Source: Hormiphora californensis
Taxonomy: Eukaryota; Ctenophora; Tentaculata; Cydippida; Pleurobrachiidae
Direction: 5' to 3'
NCBI GenBank assembly: GCA_020137815.1
Contig: CM035357.1
Span: 3,678,528-3,742,527, forward strand
DNA length: 64,000 nucleotides
Below, piece by piece: positions 21,418 through 33,437 of this stretch (position 1 is its first letter; each line of letters opens with the position of its first letter). The notes beneath the pieces are model-generated. The model did no database searches, had not been told where the DNA came from, and saw nothing but the letters and a program-made list of their open reading frames with translations. The position numbers and the translations under genes were made by a program.

Positions 21418-24400
21418 CTATCGATATGCTAGAACTTGATCAACAACTCTAAGCACGGTCAGCAAATTATTTGGGTTATCCCCTGAAATGGTCGAGTAAA
21501 TCTCAACCAAACTTCCAGCACCGATTGTCAGCAGAGAGGAAAGGGACTTCAATAGGCTTAGGAGAATCTTAACTTTCGGATCGCTTCCTGCTGAAGGTGT
21601 AACCTGAAATCAAGTCGTATATAAAAATCCTACCACTTGTTTTTCAAAGCAGAGGAGTTTCCCCCGGCAAATTAATTGTTGGCTAAGCAGATTTCTATCA
21701 CCTTTCTCGAGCTCACTGTACAAGTTTTGTAAAGGAGGGTTGGAACATTTAAACACACCTTGTCCTGTATATTTTGTAGGCACTCCTCTGCCGCTTCTCC
21801 CCGTGCTACATCCTGGGAGGAGAGGGCCACAAGGAGTATCACTAGAGAACTGAGAAGTGTGTAGTTGCACCTCGCACACACTATGTAGATCTTTTCTTGG
21901 ATAGTGTCAAACAGCTCTACCTGGCAATGACACGTGGTGTTATTATAGTGAACCACTCCATGGCGGGTCAACTGCAACATATCATATAAACCCTTTAGAT
22001 ATCGGGACACTGGAAGTAAGATAATAGCCCGGTAGTCAGTACCGATGTAAGTGCTGCGAATGTGGATATTATCTACTTCAAAAATTGTTTTGTGGTAAAC
22101 AAAAGTTGAACACTTACATTGTTTTTAAGGTTGGTGCAGAATGCAGGGATTAAAACACTGACAAGGATACCAGCTAGCTCAGGATCTACAGCTTGGTCGA
22201 TGGATTGGACGTACTGGGTAATTGAATCCATGTTGCCCATGACAACAGATCTCTTTTGTAACTCCTGTTTGGGAAGAAATCTGAGGATTTACTAAAACTA
22301 AAACTAATCAAGCATTTAAGTGAAGAACTGGGTTTCACAAAACTGGTAACGATTAGAATAACGATTAAAGAGAGAATTATGTCTAATTTGTACAAATGTT
22401 GCAACAGGTTGCCACTGACGTTATATATATAGTAGATTACTAATCCCATTTAATTTTCCATTTAATCTTCCTCGAAGTGAGCAATGAACAATTTTCGAGG
22501 GCTGCGTTATGTGTTGAAATAGTTAGGTTGTTCCATATCTGCAGCAATCCAATTTGTGCTCAATGAAATGGTTACTGCTGGTTATGTGTGACGCACGATC
22601 CCGCCTCCATCCCGCCTCAATTTCTCACATACACGAATCGTAAAATTATCTTTTCGACCATCAAACAAGAATCATTGCATTATGTATTCATAATGCTGTG
22701 TTTCCCTGCCCTCCCGTTTCACGTGTCACTGTCAACAGGATCAAGGCTTGGTCAAAATGTAATGTGAGATGCATACGATCTAGCTGTCAGTATACTTCTC
22801 ACATAGCTTAGTTTACTCACATGACACTTGCTAACCAGCTTTTGACATTCCAACTTAACTACTTATCTAACCTCTCACACTCGACTCGCAAGATGACAAT
22901 GTGTATGTAACACGCGAAACACGCGGCAGCGCTATTCATGTTTTGTTGAGTGGCGCGCGCATACACGTCCTCCAAACTGTCTCATTGTATTTTTTGATAA
23001 AGGAGCAGCTTGTTGTTGTGCGCGCGACTCGGTTGCTACGCTAAGTACACCGGGTGGTACCGGGTTGCCCCTCGCAACGAAAGTGTGACCAAAATGGTCC
23101 CTCTACCGATTAGTTAGTATACCAAAATGTCGTTTTCGAATTCTAACCCTGCTATGCCTTTTTACAAGGTAAAAAGGCATCCGGGTGGATGCCTTCGGCA
23201 TCCACCCGGGCAGGGAAAAAATACAAAGTTAAAACATATACATTATAATATGTGAGAATGGTTGATCATGCAATGACTAATTAATGACTAATTAATGACT
23301 AGCCAATTAACTACCATGCGATAGCCACGTATGTTCAAACTGGATCGTATGTAGGTGTATAGGGAGCTTTAATAGTTGTAACCCGTCAAAAGGCGATACA
23401 GCAATTACTATATCACTAGCGTGTAAGTGAAGTGAACTTAATTAAATTGTACCAGGTCGCATTTCAGCAAAAGAATGTATCTAGTTAGTGTTAGAGTAAC
23501 TACTACATTAAATTGTCTAGGACGGACTAGATATCGGGAATAGTGAGGATTTGGGTGTCAGTTAGGGATACTCAATTCCGACAGATCTGGAAGGACATAG
23601 AGTTGGTCTATGCGGGCTTAGGCCGTTCACATGTTAGGAGAAGGGTTATTTTAGAATTTTCGTGACATGGTTGTACTCTCCCTTGACAATCTACGACGAA
23701 CCATCCATCCTGAGGTATGTTAGGTACAAGTTAATAATAGTCATGTTGGTTGATTGTCCACGTATCAAGTTATGTAGCGCGAGTAACTTGCTCAACTGAT
23801 CTCACAGCAATGTGAAACTCAGAGCGATCTAAAAACATGGCAAATCATGACTACAGTCGGACCCCGTTTAGGGCCCGATTTATGACCCGATTGGGACAGA
23901 TTTTTCCCCGATTGGATAGAGATACCCGAATTACTACTCAACTTGATCGTAGTGGACAAGAGTATTGCCATGGTGTCCTAAATCAGGGGTTCATGTTGTC
24001 TAATAATTGGTACGACAGGTTACATGTGGAACAACAATAAACAGGTGGTTGAGCAACTGTTTTTGTACAAACATTAGAAACGGGGGGAGGGATATAGCCA
24101 TCTCGCGGGCAAACGTCGTCGGTCGATAAGCGATGATTTTAAAAAAGTTGGGAATCACACTTTGAAGGAGTCGTTGGAGTCGAGAGGAAAACCTTAGTGT
24201 GAACATTACAACTTCATACATTGTCATAGCAGTGAGGTAGGATGATGATATTAGGTTGGTGTACAGGAATAGGAGGTCTTCATTTCGTTCTGGTGCTAGC
24301 TGGGAAACAGAAGCTGAGCGTTACAATGGGAACACAACAAAACACATGGTGGTTGGAAGAACGGATCTGGGACTGTCTCAAAATTAAGTACCGGGGGGGG

Positions 24401-27400
24401 GGGGGGATATAATCAACAATTCATCGGAACTCTTTCAATATTTCAATAAATTGCACGCAACGTGTACAAATGTCACAACAACTAAGGTGTTTGCATCAGT
24501 ATAGTGCAATAGTTTTCGTAGTAAACGAAAATTATTGCTCCCAGCTTGGATAAAACTGCATTTTTAATATATATTCTCAATCTCTCGAGTGAAACTAACC
24601 TGAAATTCGGGACTATACTTCATAGCAACACGAAGGGCAGTTGGGAGCAGGATGTACTTTGACTTGGTTTGTTTTACATTTTCAATTATTAACGTTAGCC
24701 CAGCTAGTATTTCCGATTGTACTTCCACAGATTGGGTCGTGCTGTATATTACTTCCATTATTTTGATACACTCCAAGTATGCTGCAAGTGCTACCAACTG
24801 ATAGGGGGAAGATGAGGGGAGTGAGCAAGATTTAGTGTTTCCATGGAAGTCAGAGAATGAGAGCAAGAGTAACGTACCGGGGAGTGAGAAAAGATAACAC
24901 AAATGAACAAGATTAGGCCAGTCATATGACGTTTTTTTCTCACCATAAAAGTTGTAAACCTAATTCCACTTCTAGGTTACTCTAATAGGTCCCTAGAATC
25001 ACCAAAAAAATCCTTCGCGAATTTCGCGGTGAAGAACTTAGGTTTTTGGGCCACGCCCTTTTACCTATGTTTTTAGCCTGTTTTGTAAGACGTAACATGG
25101 CTTAGGAACGGAGTAGAGACAAAACTGAGGGCATTAAAGTGATCAGCGTCCTCGCATTAGTGGGGGTAGACACCGAAATTAAGTCTCTATCTTTTCAGGT
25201 TAATTAGATAATTGGATAATTAGATGCGCACATAACCGTTTTGTGGCTACATGGTAAAAACCATCTTAGGAAACGAGTAGAGATGAAATCGAGGGCACCA
25301 AAGTGATCAGCGTCCTCGAATTAGTGGGGGTAGGTACCGGAATTAAGTCTATCTCATCTGGTTAATTAGATAATTAGATAATTAGCTTTGCGCATAACCG
25401 TTTTTGGGCTATATGGCTATAGCCACTTAGGAATGGTTAAGAGACTTTTCACTGGTGCCATTTTGTAGGCAATGGCCAATTTATGGTGGGTTGACGTCGG
25501 ACTTTTAAGCTCTATTTCCAACCGTTTAGCCGTTATTTGGCTTTAAAGGGGCCCAAAATGGGCAAAAAACGGTAAAAAGCCCGATTTTGAGTCTGGTCTA
25601 GATGTGCAGAATGGATCAAGATCACCCTTCACCAGATTGTGGGATCACACCAGGTGTGCTCAGTTCACCCACCTGTTTTGAGCTGGTAGTACAGTGGCCT
25701 ATCAGCAGTGAGACATGAGCAAGAGCCGCATCAAGGATAGCTACACCGGTGGAGCAGGTGAGACGTACAGTTAGTTGATTTCGTGTATTCACTTGCTGCT
25801 GTTTACTTGTGTAGGTTGTCCCTATATAGAGGTGGAGATATAATCAGTGCTCCAAAAATATTTAACGAATCCAATTAATACACCCAAACTCACGGGCATG
25901 TGATATTTATCAATTTTTGACCTGCACAGTGAGTCACACAAAAAAACAAGTGCACGAGAAGGGGGTGACAACTTCAAAAATCCGACTTCAGTGAACCAAG
26001 ATCTTCAACATGAGGGAACAGAAATGTTCAACAGGGAACAGAAATGTTCAACAGGGAACAGAGATGTTCAACAGGGAACAGAGATGTTCAACAGGGAACA
26101 GAGATATTCAACAGGGAACAGAGATGTTTAACAGGGAACAGAAATATTCAACAGGGAACAGAAATATTCAACAGGGAACAGAGATGTTCAACAGGGCACA
26201 GAGATGTTCAACAGGGAACAGAGATCTTCAGCAAGGAACAGAGATGTTCAACACAGAGATGTTCAACAGGGAACAGAGATGTTCAACAGGGAACAGAGAT
26301 GTTCAACACAGAGATGTTTAACAGGGAACAGAGATGTTCAACAGGGCACAGAGATGTTCAACACAGAGATCTTCAACAGGGAACAGAGATGTTCAACAGG
26401 GCACAGAGATGTTCAACACAGAGATCTTCAACAGGGAACAGAGATCTTCAACAGGGAACGGAGATCTTCAACAGGGCACAGAAATATTCAACAGGGCACA
26501 GAGATATTTAACAGGGCACAGAGATGTTCAACAGGGCACAGAGATGTTCAACACAGAGATGTTCAACAGGGAACAGAGATCTTCAACAAGGAACAGAGAT
26601 CTTCAACAAGGAACAGAGGTCTTCAACAGGGAACAGAGATCTTCAACAGGGAACAGAGATGTTCAACACAGAGATGTTTAACAGGGAACAGAGATGTTCA
26701 ACAGGGAACAGAGATCTTCAACAGGGAACAGAGATATTTAACAGGGAACAGAGATGTTCAACAGGGAACAGAGATGTTCAACACAGAGATCTTCAACAGG
26801 GAACAGAGATGTTCAACACAGAGATGTTCAACAGGGAACAGAGATCTTCAACACAGAGATCTTCAACAGGGCACAGAGATATTCAACAGGGCACAGAGAT
26901 TGACTAAGCTAGAACTGCAGCGACTGCAGCGCCGTTGTCTGGGACGCCCTTTAGAAGCGTTGTGGGTGGTACTTAAGGGATGAGAACTGAGAAGGAGGAG
27001 GTGGTTAACTCTTCTTTCTAGAACCGTATTTGAGCTAAAGGGGGTGATATAACTCGTACTGCGTTCACTTTATGACTCTTCGTGGGTGTGACGAAATAGT
27101 TAGGTCGTTTTATCTCTGACGTTTCAAAACAAATACTGGTTATCACAACTACTGCGCGGGAGAGTTTGGAGAAGACAACTGGTTATCTCTGACGTACAGA
27201 ACCTTCGCTCCTCTAAATTCACATACTCGCTGAAGGGACGGAGGGAAAAAGAACGTACAAGACGTTTCATCATAATATTGCAACTTAGTTGGGGTCACAA
27301 AACGCCATCCAGTGTGTCCGAGGAACCACCAGAATTTCAGTCATTAGATGATTACAAAAAAATTCAACTCACCAAGTTCAAAGAACTTGTTATCACGGTA

Positions 27401-29210
27401 TGCGGACTGCATTGTCATTCTTGATGCAGCCGAGATACGAGTCACTGTGGTTGCCGTGGCAACGCTCTTCGATACGTCATCACAATACTCAGAGATCAGG
27501 TCCGCGGGATCTGCAGATTGATTCAATTCCGATATTTCCTGGGGAGGAAGATGGGGCTAAAGCATGTTGATACAAATGAGTAGAAAGGGTGTTCGCAGTT
27601 CGCACGAGGCGATGGATGAGCTGTTGCAGCAGAGGATCTGATCTTCTACAGCTTCGAACAACTTAAAAATTCTTAGTTCTCATTACCATTGGATCCCGAG
27701 GTATGAACAGTAGCCATTTCCTCAAGTTTGAGAAGGTGATGGAGTGGATTAGAAGTAGGGGCGAGTAGGAGGCAGAGGAGCTACACAGAACAGTCAAGGG
27801 GGTCGTCAATGGGACCTGCGTAAAGGCGATATAGGTGATAGGAAACGGATTTCCAGAACGGAGGTGTTATCTGGAAGATATCTGGTGGATATCTATGAAC
27901 TGGGACAGGGGACTGGCCAAACTTAAAATTCCCATCCCCTACCCCTGCAGGATATAATAATTTTTTAAAATAGTCTCTTACATGGTTAGGTGCGTAGTAG
28001 CGAGTGCCTCTTGAGAACCTGCTTCTCTTGACGATACTGGGATTACTGCACAGAAAGTTGTAGACATGCTTGTTGATACCAAACAATTCGTTAACCGTGA
28101 GTAGTCGATTAGTACTGAAATAATTCGTTAACCGTGAGTAGTCGATTAGTACTGAAACAATGAACAGTGAGTAGTCGATTAGTACTGAAACAATGAACAG
28201 TGAGTAGTCGATTAGTACTGAAACAATGAACAGTGAGTAGTCGATTAGTACTGAAACAACAACAGATCATAATTACTTGATTAGTATTGAAACACAAATC
28301 GGGTTACTATATCTGAGGAAACAGTCTCAGCCCCCCTTTTCTAACATGAGTCTATTTTGTTACTGAGTTACATTAAATTCAACAATGTTTTATCGGGTTA
28401 TTATCCCAACACCCCTTTTCTAACATGGATCTACCGAGAACATGGTTAATTGTAGCAGAGTTACTGAGTTACATTAGTCAATTACAAATGGATATCACAA
28501 ATTACACATGGATTGTTACAAGACGTCCTGCTTACTAAAGCATAGTGTGGTGCAGAATAGCCGCCCAAAGGTATGGCTGGGACAGCAGTAACCGGCTGTC
28601 TATATCAAATATTAAACTCTGCAGGCACTCTCGAGTTATCCAGATTCCAGACTACTCCGTCAGATATTTAGTTTAGAATTTTGTGTTGTGAGTATGATAA
28701 TATTTTGAAGTTTATAATTCAGATTTGTTATTATTCTTGGCCCCTACAACTGTTATAGTTCTCTTACCCGGAGAATATCTCCGACTCGAACATAGCCCTG
28801 ATGTAGCTGACGCTCGGAAACTGGTCGATTCGCTTCAAACAGCACCAGAATTGCTAACTGACAGATTTTGGGATCTTTGAACCTTGCATTGTCTTTGTTC
28901 TGAAATAGTAAAATGTTTGCATACTACATAATCATAATATAATTACTAATTATAATGTACTAATTACTATCAAATCCCGGTTAAAAGAATGGGGACATCA
29001 AATTTATCTAAAACTCATTAGAATTTTAAAACGGAACTGTACCTGAATTTCAGTCAGTAGATATTTGAAAGTCACAGAGGGGAGAGGCACCCTGTGTTTT
29101 GACAGGTGGAGATACAAACTACGGAGGGCCTCCGTGACGTCACTAACTCTCCGACCAGATTGGAGGCTTACCAGTACCTTACTAGATAACTCGTTCAGGC
29201 GATCTGACAT
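21418..29210 (-). CDS. Unrecognised helical-repeat-like protein, about eight exons
   Basis: Not recognised. Exons: 29043-29210 (ATG), 28768-28899, 27373-27538, 25673-25740, 24600 to about 24806, 22118-22264, 21759 to about 22009, 21418-21603 (TAG). The predicted product, about 440 residues, is leucine-rich and amphipathic, like ARM/HEAT-type helical repeats (for example ECIKIMEVIYSTTQSVEVQ and LLSLLKSLSSLLTIGAG), without membrane segments or catalytic motif. Phases close at all junctions except 22118 to 21759-22009, where the best frame downstream does not join cleanly; a missed micro-exon or an indel is likely. Introns hold a large minisatellite and repeat fragments. It ends about 1.2 kb upstream of the TUBGCP6 ATG, same strand. 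Confidence 0.65.
22265..24599. other. Intron with dispersed repeats
   Basis: Intron of the unrecognised gene. About 23040-23225 holds a block ending in the perfect hairpin CCGGGTGGATGCC.TTCGGCATCCACCCGG; the block recurs inverted at about 60903-61060. At about 23853 there is a solitary pogo-like end (CAGTCGGACCCCG) without a partner. A G-run lies near 24395. No exon recognised. Confidence 0.55.
24950..25460. repeat. Decayed foldback-element fragment with tandemly duplicated core
   Basis: Two successive copies of a block (GTAGAGA..AAA..GAGGGCA..AAAGTGATCAGCGTCCTCG, then GTTAATTAGATAATT.GATAATTAG and ATAACCGTTTT) about 180 bp apart. The same module is found within the 15546-16551 element. Confidence 0.6.
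26008..26900. repeat. 20-bp minisatellite, about 45 copies
   Basis: Tandem AACAGGGAACAGAGATGTTC units with variants (GCACAG, ATCTTC, ATATTT) and deleted units (AACACAGAGATGTTC). Open in several frames, giving artefactual ORFs rich in NREQRCSTGN. Lies in an intron of the unrecognised gene, about 270 bp from the nearest exon. Confidence 0.9.
28085..28265. repeat. 33-34 bp tandem repeat, about five copies
   Basis: Repeated GTGAGTAGTCGATTAGTACT followed by GAAACAATGAACA. Intronic; the minus-strand ORF over it is a repeat artefact. Confidence 0.85.
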
Positions 29211-29273
29211 TCTACAAGAACAAGATATTCTACAGCTGGGTGATATTCAATATCCTAAAGCACCAGAATAAGT

Positions 29274-30480
29274 AATTCGGGGCCTGGCAAGGCCCCCCGA
29301 CCCGAATATAACCCAAACTCAACCCATCCCCCCTAAAACATCCCCCCTAAAACTAAAACAACGGGGCCGAGCCGACAGGCCCTTAATACCAGATGAAAAA
29401 AAACCATAAAACCATTCGGGGCCTGGCAAGGCCCCCCGACCCGAATATAACCCAAACTCAACCCATCCCCCCTAAAACAACGGGGCCGAGCCGACAGGCC
29501 CTTAATACCAGATGAAAAAAAAACCATAAAACCATAACCATAACCATAACCATAGATATTTTTAGAGTGAAAGTTTTGAAGCCCCCTGAAGTAGTAGAGA
29601 GGTGTTCTATGGCTCGTTGGAAAGGTCTCGAGGTCCCGCGACGTATAGGGGGTGTGGCGATGGCCGTACCCAAACCCATAAGGGGTAGGACGCGAAAAAC
29701 AGTCAAAATACGGGGTATGCAGATCTCGGCAATTAGAAGGAGTAGAAAGGTTTTCTAGGGTGCGTTCGAAAGCTCTCGAGGTACTAAAGTAATTGGAATG
29801 TAATTGGAAGTAATTACATGTAATTGGAAGTAATTAAAGGGTAATTGCATGTAATTAAAATGTCTAAATGACCCAGAATGATAATTTAAACATATTTTGA
29901 TATATTTGGAGGCCCTGAGACCAGCGGGTGGCCAAATTTAATCCAGTTTCGGGTCGGCTGACGTAAAAACTCCGCGTTTTGGTCGAGATAACCATAAACC
30001 ATAAACCATAGATATTTTTAGAGTGAAAGTTTTGAAGCCCCCTGAAGTAGTAGAGAGGTGTTCTATGGCACGTTGGAAAGGTCTCGAGGTCCCGCGACGT
30101 ATAGTGGGTGTGGCGATGACCATACCCAAACCTATAAGGGGTAGGACGCGAAAAACAGTCAAAATAAGGGGTATACAGAACTCGGCAATTAGAAGCAGTA
30201 GAAAGGTGTTCTAGGGTGCGTTCGAAAGCTCTCGAGGTGCTGAAGTAATTGGAATGTAATTGGAAGTAATTACATGTAATTAAAATGTAATTACATGTAA
30301 TTAAAGGGCAATTACATGTAATTAAAAGGTCTAAATGACCCCAAATGACAATTCAGACATATTTTGACATATTTGGAGGCCCTGAGACCAGCGGGTGGCC
30401 AAATTTAATCCGGTTTCGGGTCGGCTGACGTAAAAACTCCGCGTTTTGGTCGAGATATAATCCAACCCACAACTCACTAG
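29274..30480. repeat. Tandem segmental duplication upstream of the unrecognised gene
   Basis: A GGGGCCTGGCAAGGCCCCCC block occurs twice (about 29280 and 29418). A unit of about 455 bp starting at 29552 (GATATTTTTAGAGTGAAAG) repeats at 30007, each ending in TAATTACATGTAATTA-type microsatellite and a CGGGTCGGCTGACG block. Could include promoter sequence of the gene starting at 29210, but no core element is distinguishable. Confidence 0.8.
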
Positions 30481-30498
30481 AATAAGATATTCCTTTCG

Positions 30499-32274
30499 AT
30501 ATGGTCCCGGTCGGAAAGTCGGAACACTTTCGAGATATTTTGATGTCTCAAAAACTGACCAACATTTCTAAAATTGGTTTTTAAGGTACTTCTCCTTATC
30601 TCAGGTACATAAAATTTTAGGAGTAGATAAACAAATGTATGAAAAATAATATCTGATAAGAAAAAAATACATTACTCAACTGCTGTGGATCATGATAGGA
30701 CAATATTTATAAAATTCAACCTGCTGACTTCGTGTTAGCTTTTTCTAGGAATCTTTTTCAACAATGATATAGATAATCGTCTTGGTCATCTAGTAAACAT
30801 TGGTTGAGTCGCTAAATACTCAACCAATGTGGATACACAAACACTTGAACTTCAGACAACAAGTAAAGGTCGAAACAAAGTTTAAAGTTTGAAAATATAA
30901 GTCTTAGTAAGTAGGAAATTGTCCCAAGTTTTCATATTAGTTAAAACTGGAGCAAAATAAACACTCAACTCGTGTGGATAATCAATATAAAGAACCCAAT
31001 TACGGTTTATTCATCAGAAAATGATCTTTTTGAGATAATATTAGGTCACAGATGGACATGTAACCTTACAAAACAGTCACACTGATTATCAGATAATTCT
31101 ACTCAACTGGTGTGGATAAAACCACTACCAAAACCAGCCACACGTCACAATTCTAGCATATCCACACCAGTTGAGCGGATTTTGGGTACCAAATTGGGTA
31201 AGTTACGTGCACAAGCGTTGGGGCTATCTATTGTAGTAACTTATTTGGTACAAACAGTTAACTCAACCTCTGTGGATAAGTTTTTCTGACAAAATTTGAT
31301 TTTTATCCACACTAGTTGAGTCATTTTAGATCTCCTTATTGATAATTAAGACTACTGATCGAATCGACATTGGTTGAGCAACACTTTTGAGTTCTAAATT
31401 CCTATAATTATCCACAATTTGAGTCGTTAGTTGCCACGAAACTAACGATTTAAAGTAGTGATCAAAAATATCCACACGAGTTGAGCAGATTTTAAGTACC
31501 AAATTGGGTAAGTTACGTGCACAAGCGTTGGGGCTATCAATTGTAGTAACTTAATTGGCACAAATAGTAAACTCAACCTCTGTGGATAAGTTTTTCTGAC
31601 AAAATCTGATTTTTATCCACACTGGTTGAGTCATGTTGGATCCCCTTATTGATAATTATGACTATTGATTGAATCCACATCGGTTGAGCAACTCTTCTGA
31701 GTTCTAATTCCTAAAATTATCCACAATTTGAGTCGTTAGTTACCAGCAAAAGATGGTGAAACTAATGATTTAAAGTAGTGATCACAAATAAGCTTATCCA
31801 CAGCAGTTGAGTCAATTTTGAGAACCAGTGATTAGTCAAATAGGTGCCGAATAGATTGGAAAACTGATTAAAATCAATCTGAAGCCGAAATAATGTCCCT
31901 AATCCTTGGTTGAGTCGCTTTTTTACTAGAAAATTGATAATTATCCACATTGGTTTAGCATTTTTTCTTTCTTTGTACATAGTGTCAAAATAAGTGTAAT
32001 GAGATGCAGAATTATCCACAAATGTTTCAGGACCATACCATTTATCCACTTTGGATGAGCACCGTTATCCACACAAAAATTATCCACACATTTTGAGGCC
32101 TTGTAAAATAAAGCAGAAATGAGCTTTAACGTTCTAGTTTTCATATTCGTAATTTAGAGATAATTCCGGGTGGATAACAATACTCAACCAAGCAAAAGTA
32201 CTATATTTAGCACAAAACATTGTAATTTTTTTAAAATTGGTAAAAGTGTTCCGACTTTCCGACCGGGTCCATAT
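30499..32274. mobile_element. 1.8 kb foldback element studded with TTATCCACA...GTTGAG motifs
   Basis: TIRs ATATGGWCCCGGTCGGAAAG then TCGGAACACTTT at 30499 and, complemented, ending 32274. The interior has no ORF of note but about two dozen copies, both orientations, of a motif of the form TTATCCACACnnGTTGAGT; at least thirteen have the exact core TTATCCACA or its complement. A block at 31181-31330 (GGTACCAAATTGGGTAAGTT) is duplicated at 31495-31630. Lies between the unrecognised gene and GTF3C6. Confidence 0.8.
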
Positions 32275-32396
32275 CCTATATACATAATTGGCATGCTGCC
32301 AGAACAAAAATAAAACCAATACAAACGTTGTAAAAGAATGTAAATTTCTAGTAAAATAAAATTAACACAATCAAATAAAAAGTTAAAAAACATACT

Positions 32397-33124
32397 CTAA
32401 GAACCGGTACTTTCGTTAGTTTTAGGGATAACCGAGACTTTGTTACACTTTAGTTCCTTGACTGCAGTGTCAATACAAACCCCATCCCCAGGGGCACAAA
32501 GGAGATGGGTCCCAATTGTGTCTTTATATCTTCCTTCATACACACTTCCCCCAATCTGAGGCATGGAGAGAGAGGGAGCTGAGATAAGAATGATAAGACG
32601 AAGAAAAATTATCCAATGCTAGGTAGGGGATAATTACCCTACCAATTAATAACTATCTTATATCTTCCTTCATACACACTTCCCCCAATCTGAGGCATGG
32701 AGAGAGAGGGAGCTGAGATAAGAATGATAAGACGAAGAAAAATTATCCAATGCTAGGTAGGGGATAATTACCCTACCAATTAATAACTATCTGTGCTAAT
32801 TACCTGAATGTAGGGTGATTTAGAATCCAGCTCTAACACCTGGATATCAGTAACATTTTCAGGGACCTCAGTGACGTGTTTCAGTGTAACTACCACTGTA
32901 ACCTCATCTTCGTCTTCACTATAACACTCTTGGGAGGGAGCTGCAGCTGCTGTATTGGAGTTATCTGGTGTGACTGCAGTGACTGCAGCTGTACTATTTT
33001 GGGAGGGGACTGTAGTGGAATCATCTTGTGTACTGGCACTATCTCTGGGTTCTTCCTCGGGGGTAACAATCATCTGACCTGGGGTGGGAGATGTTTGATC
33101 TTCCCCGCCATCATCACCTGTCAT
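32397..33124 (-). CDS. GTF3C6: TFIIIC subunit 6-like (GTF3C6)
   Basis: Small subunit of TFIIIC, the factor that binds tRNA-type promoters for RNA polymerase III. Two exons, 32804-33124 (ATG) and 32397-32555 (TAG), phase 0, 159 residues. The N-terminal part is acidic and Ser/Thr/Pro-rich. The C-terminal part fits the TFIIIC subunit 6 domain: a beta strand (DEVTVVVTLKHV), then LELDSKSPYIQ, then GGSVYEGRYKDTIGTHLLC, the last matching the family's characteristic F/YxGxYxDTxGT motif. The acidic segment precedes the domain here, whereas in vertebrates most acidic sequence follows it. The intron contains a duplicated acceptor with the first 31 nt or so of exon 2. The gene lies about 310 bp downstream of the CatSper3-like gene. 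Confidence 0.82.
32523..32790. repeat. 134-bp tandem duplication spanning the GTF3C6 3' splice site
   Basis: Two near-identical 134-bp copies (about 32523-32656 and 32657-32790), including TATCTTCCTTCATACACAC, the acceptor complement ATCTGAGGCATGG, and intron sequence to AATTAATAACTATC. The upstream copy (gene strand) is a decoy acceptor plus exon start that runs into a stop. Confidence 0.92.
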
Positions 33125-33437
33125 GCTAGGTGGGATGATTGGGTTGAAACGGAGATAAAACTGGAAGTTTTTAGGTTTGTAGAGTGATTAAACACACAGT
33201 TTGGGTCACTAATTCAATCAATCCGTTACAGTTATAAACACATAAAAATCAAAGCCCCTTCCGTGATCTTGCATCTTTCATTGTCTTGTATTTTAGCACA
33301 TCTCTCTCTTCTCTAGCTCTGGCAGTGTTCTCCCGATTGTACTGAATCAATTACCCCGGCTATTTATCAACCCATATCATTCGAATTCCTACCCTTTCTC
33401 AGGCTCAGTCCTGAGACAGAGAAGTGCTGAGAATGTC

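Noticed and set aside
26010-26983. Overlapping ORFs up to 259 codons with NREQRCSTGN repeats
   Set aside because: Open frames arise from the 20-bp minisatellite; several frames are open at once and it is intronic.
30499-32274. Bacterial replication origin from TTATCCACA (DnaA-box) clusters
   Set aside because: The sequence is flanked by animal genes, has TIRs, and the 9-mer is part of a longer element-specific motif; coincidence is the simpler reading.
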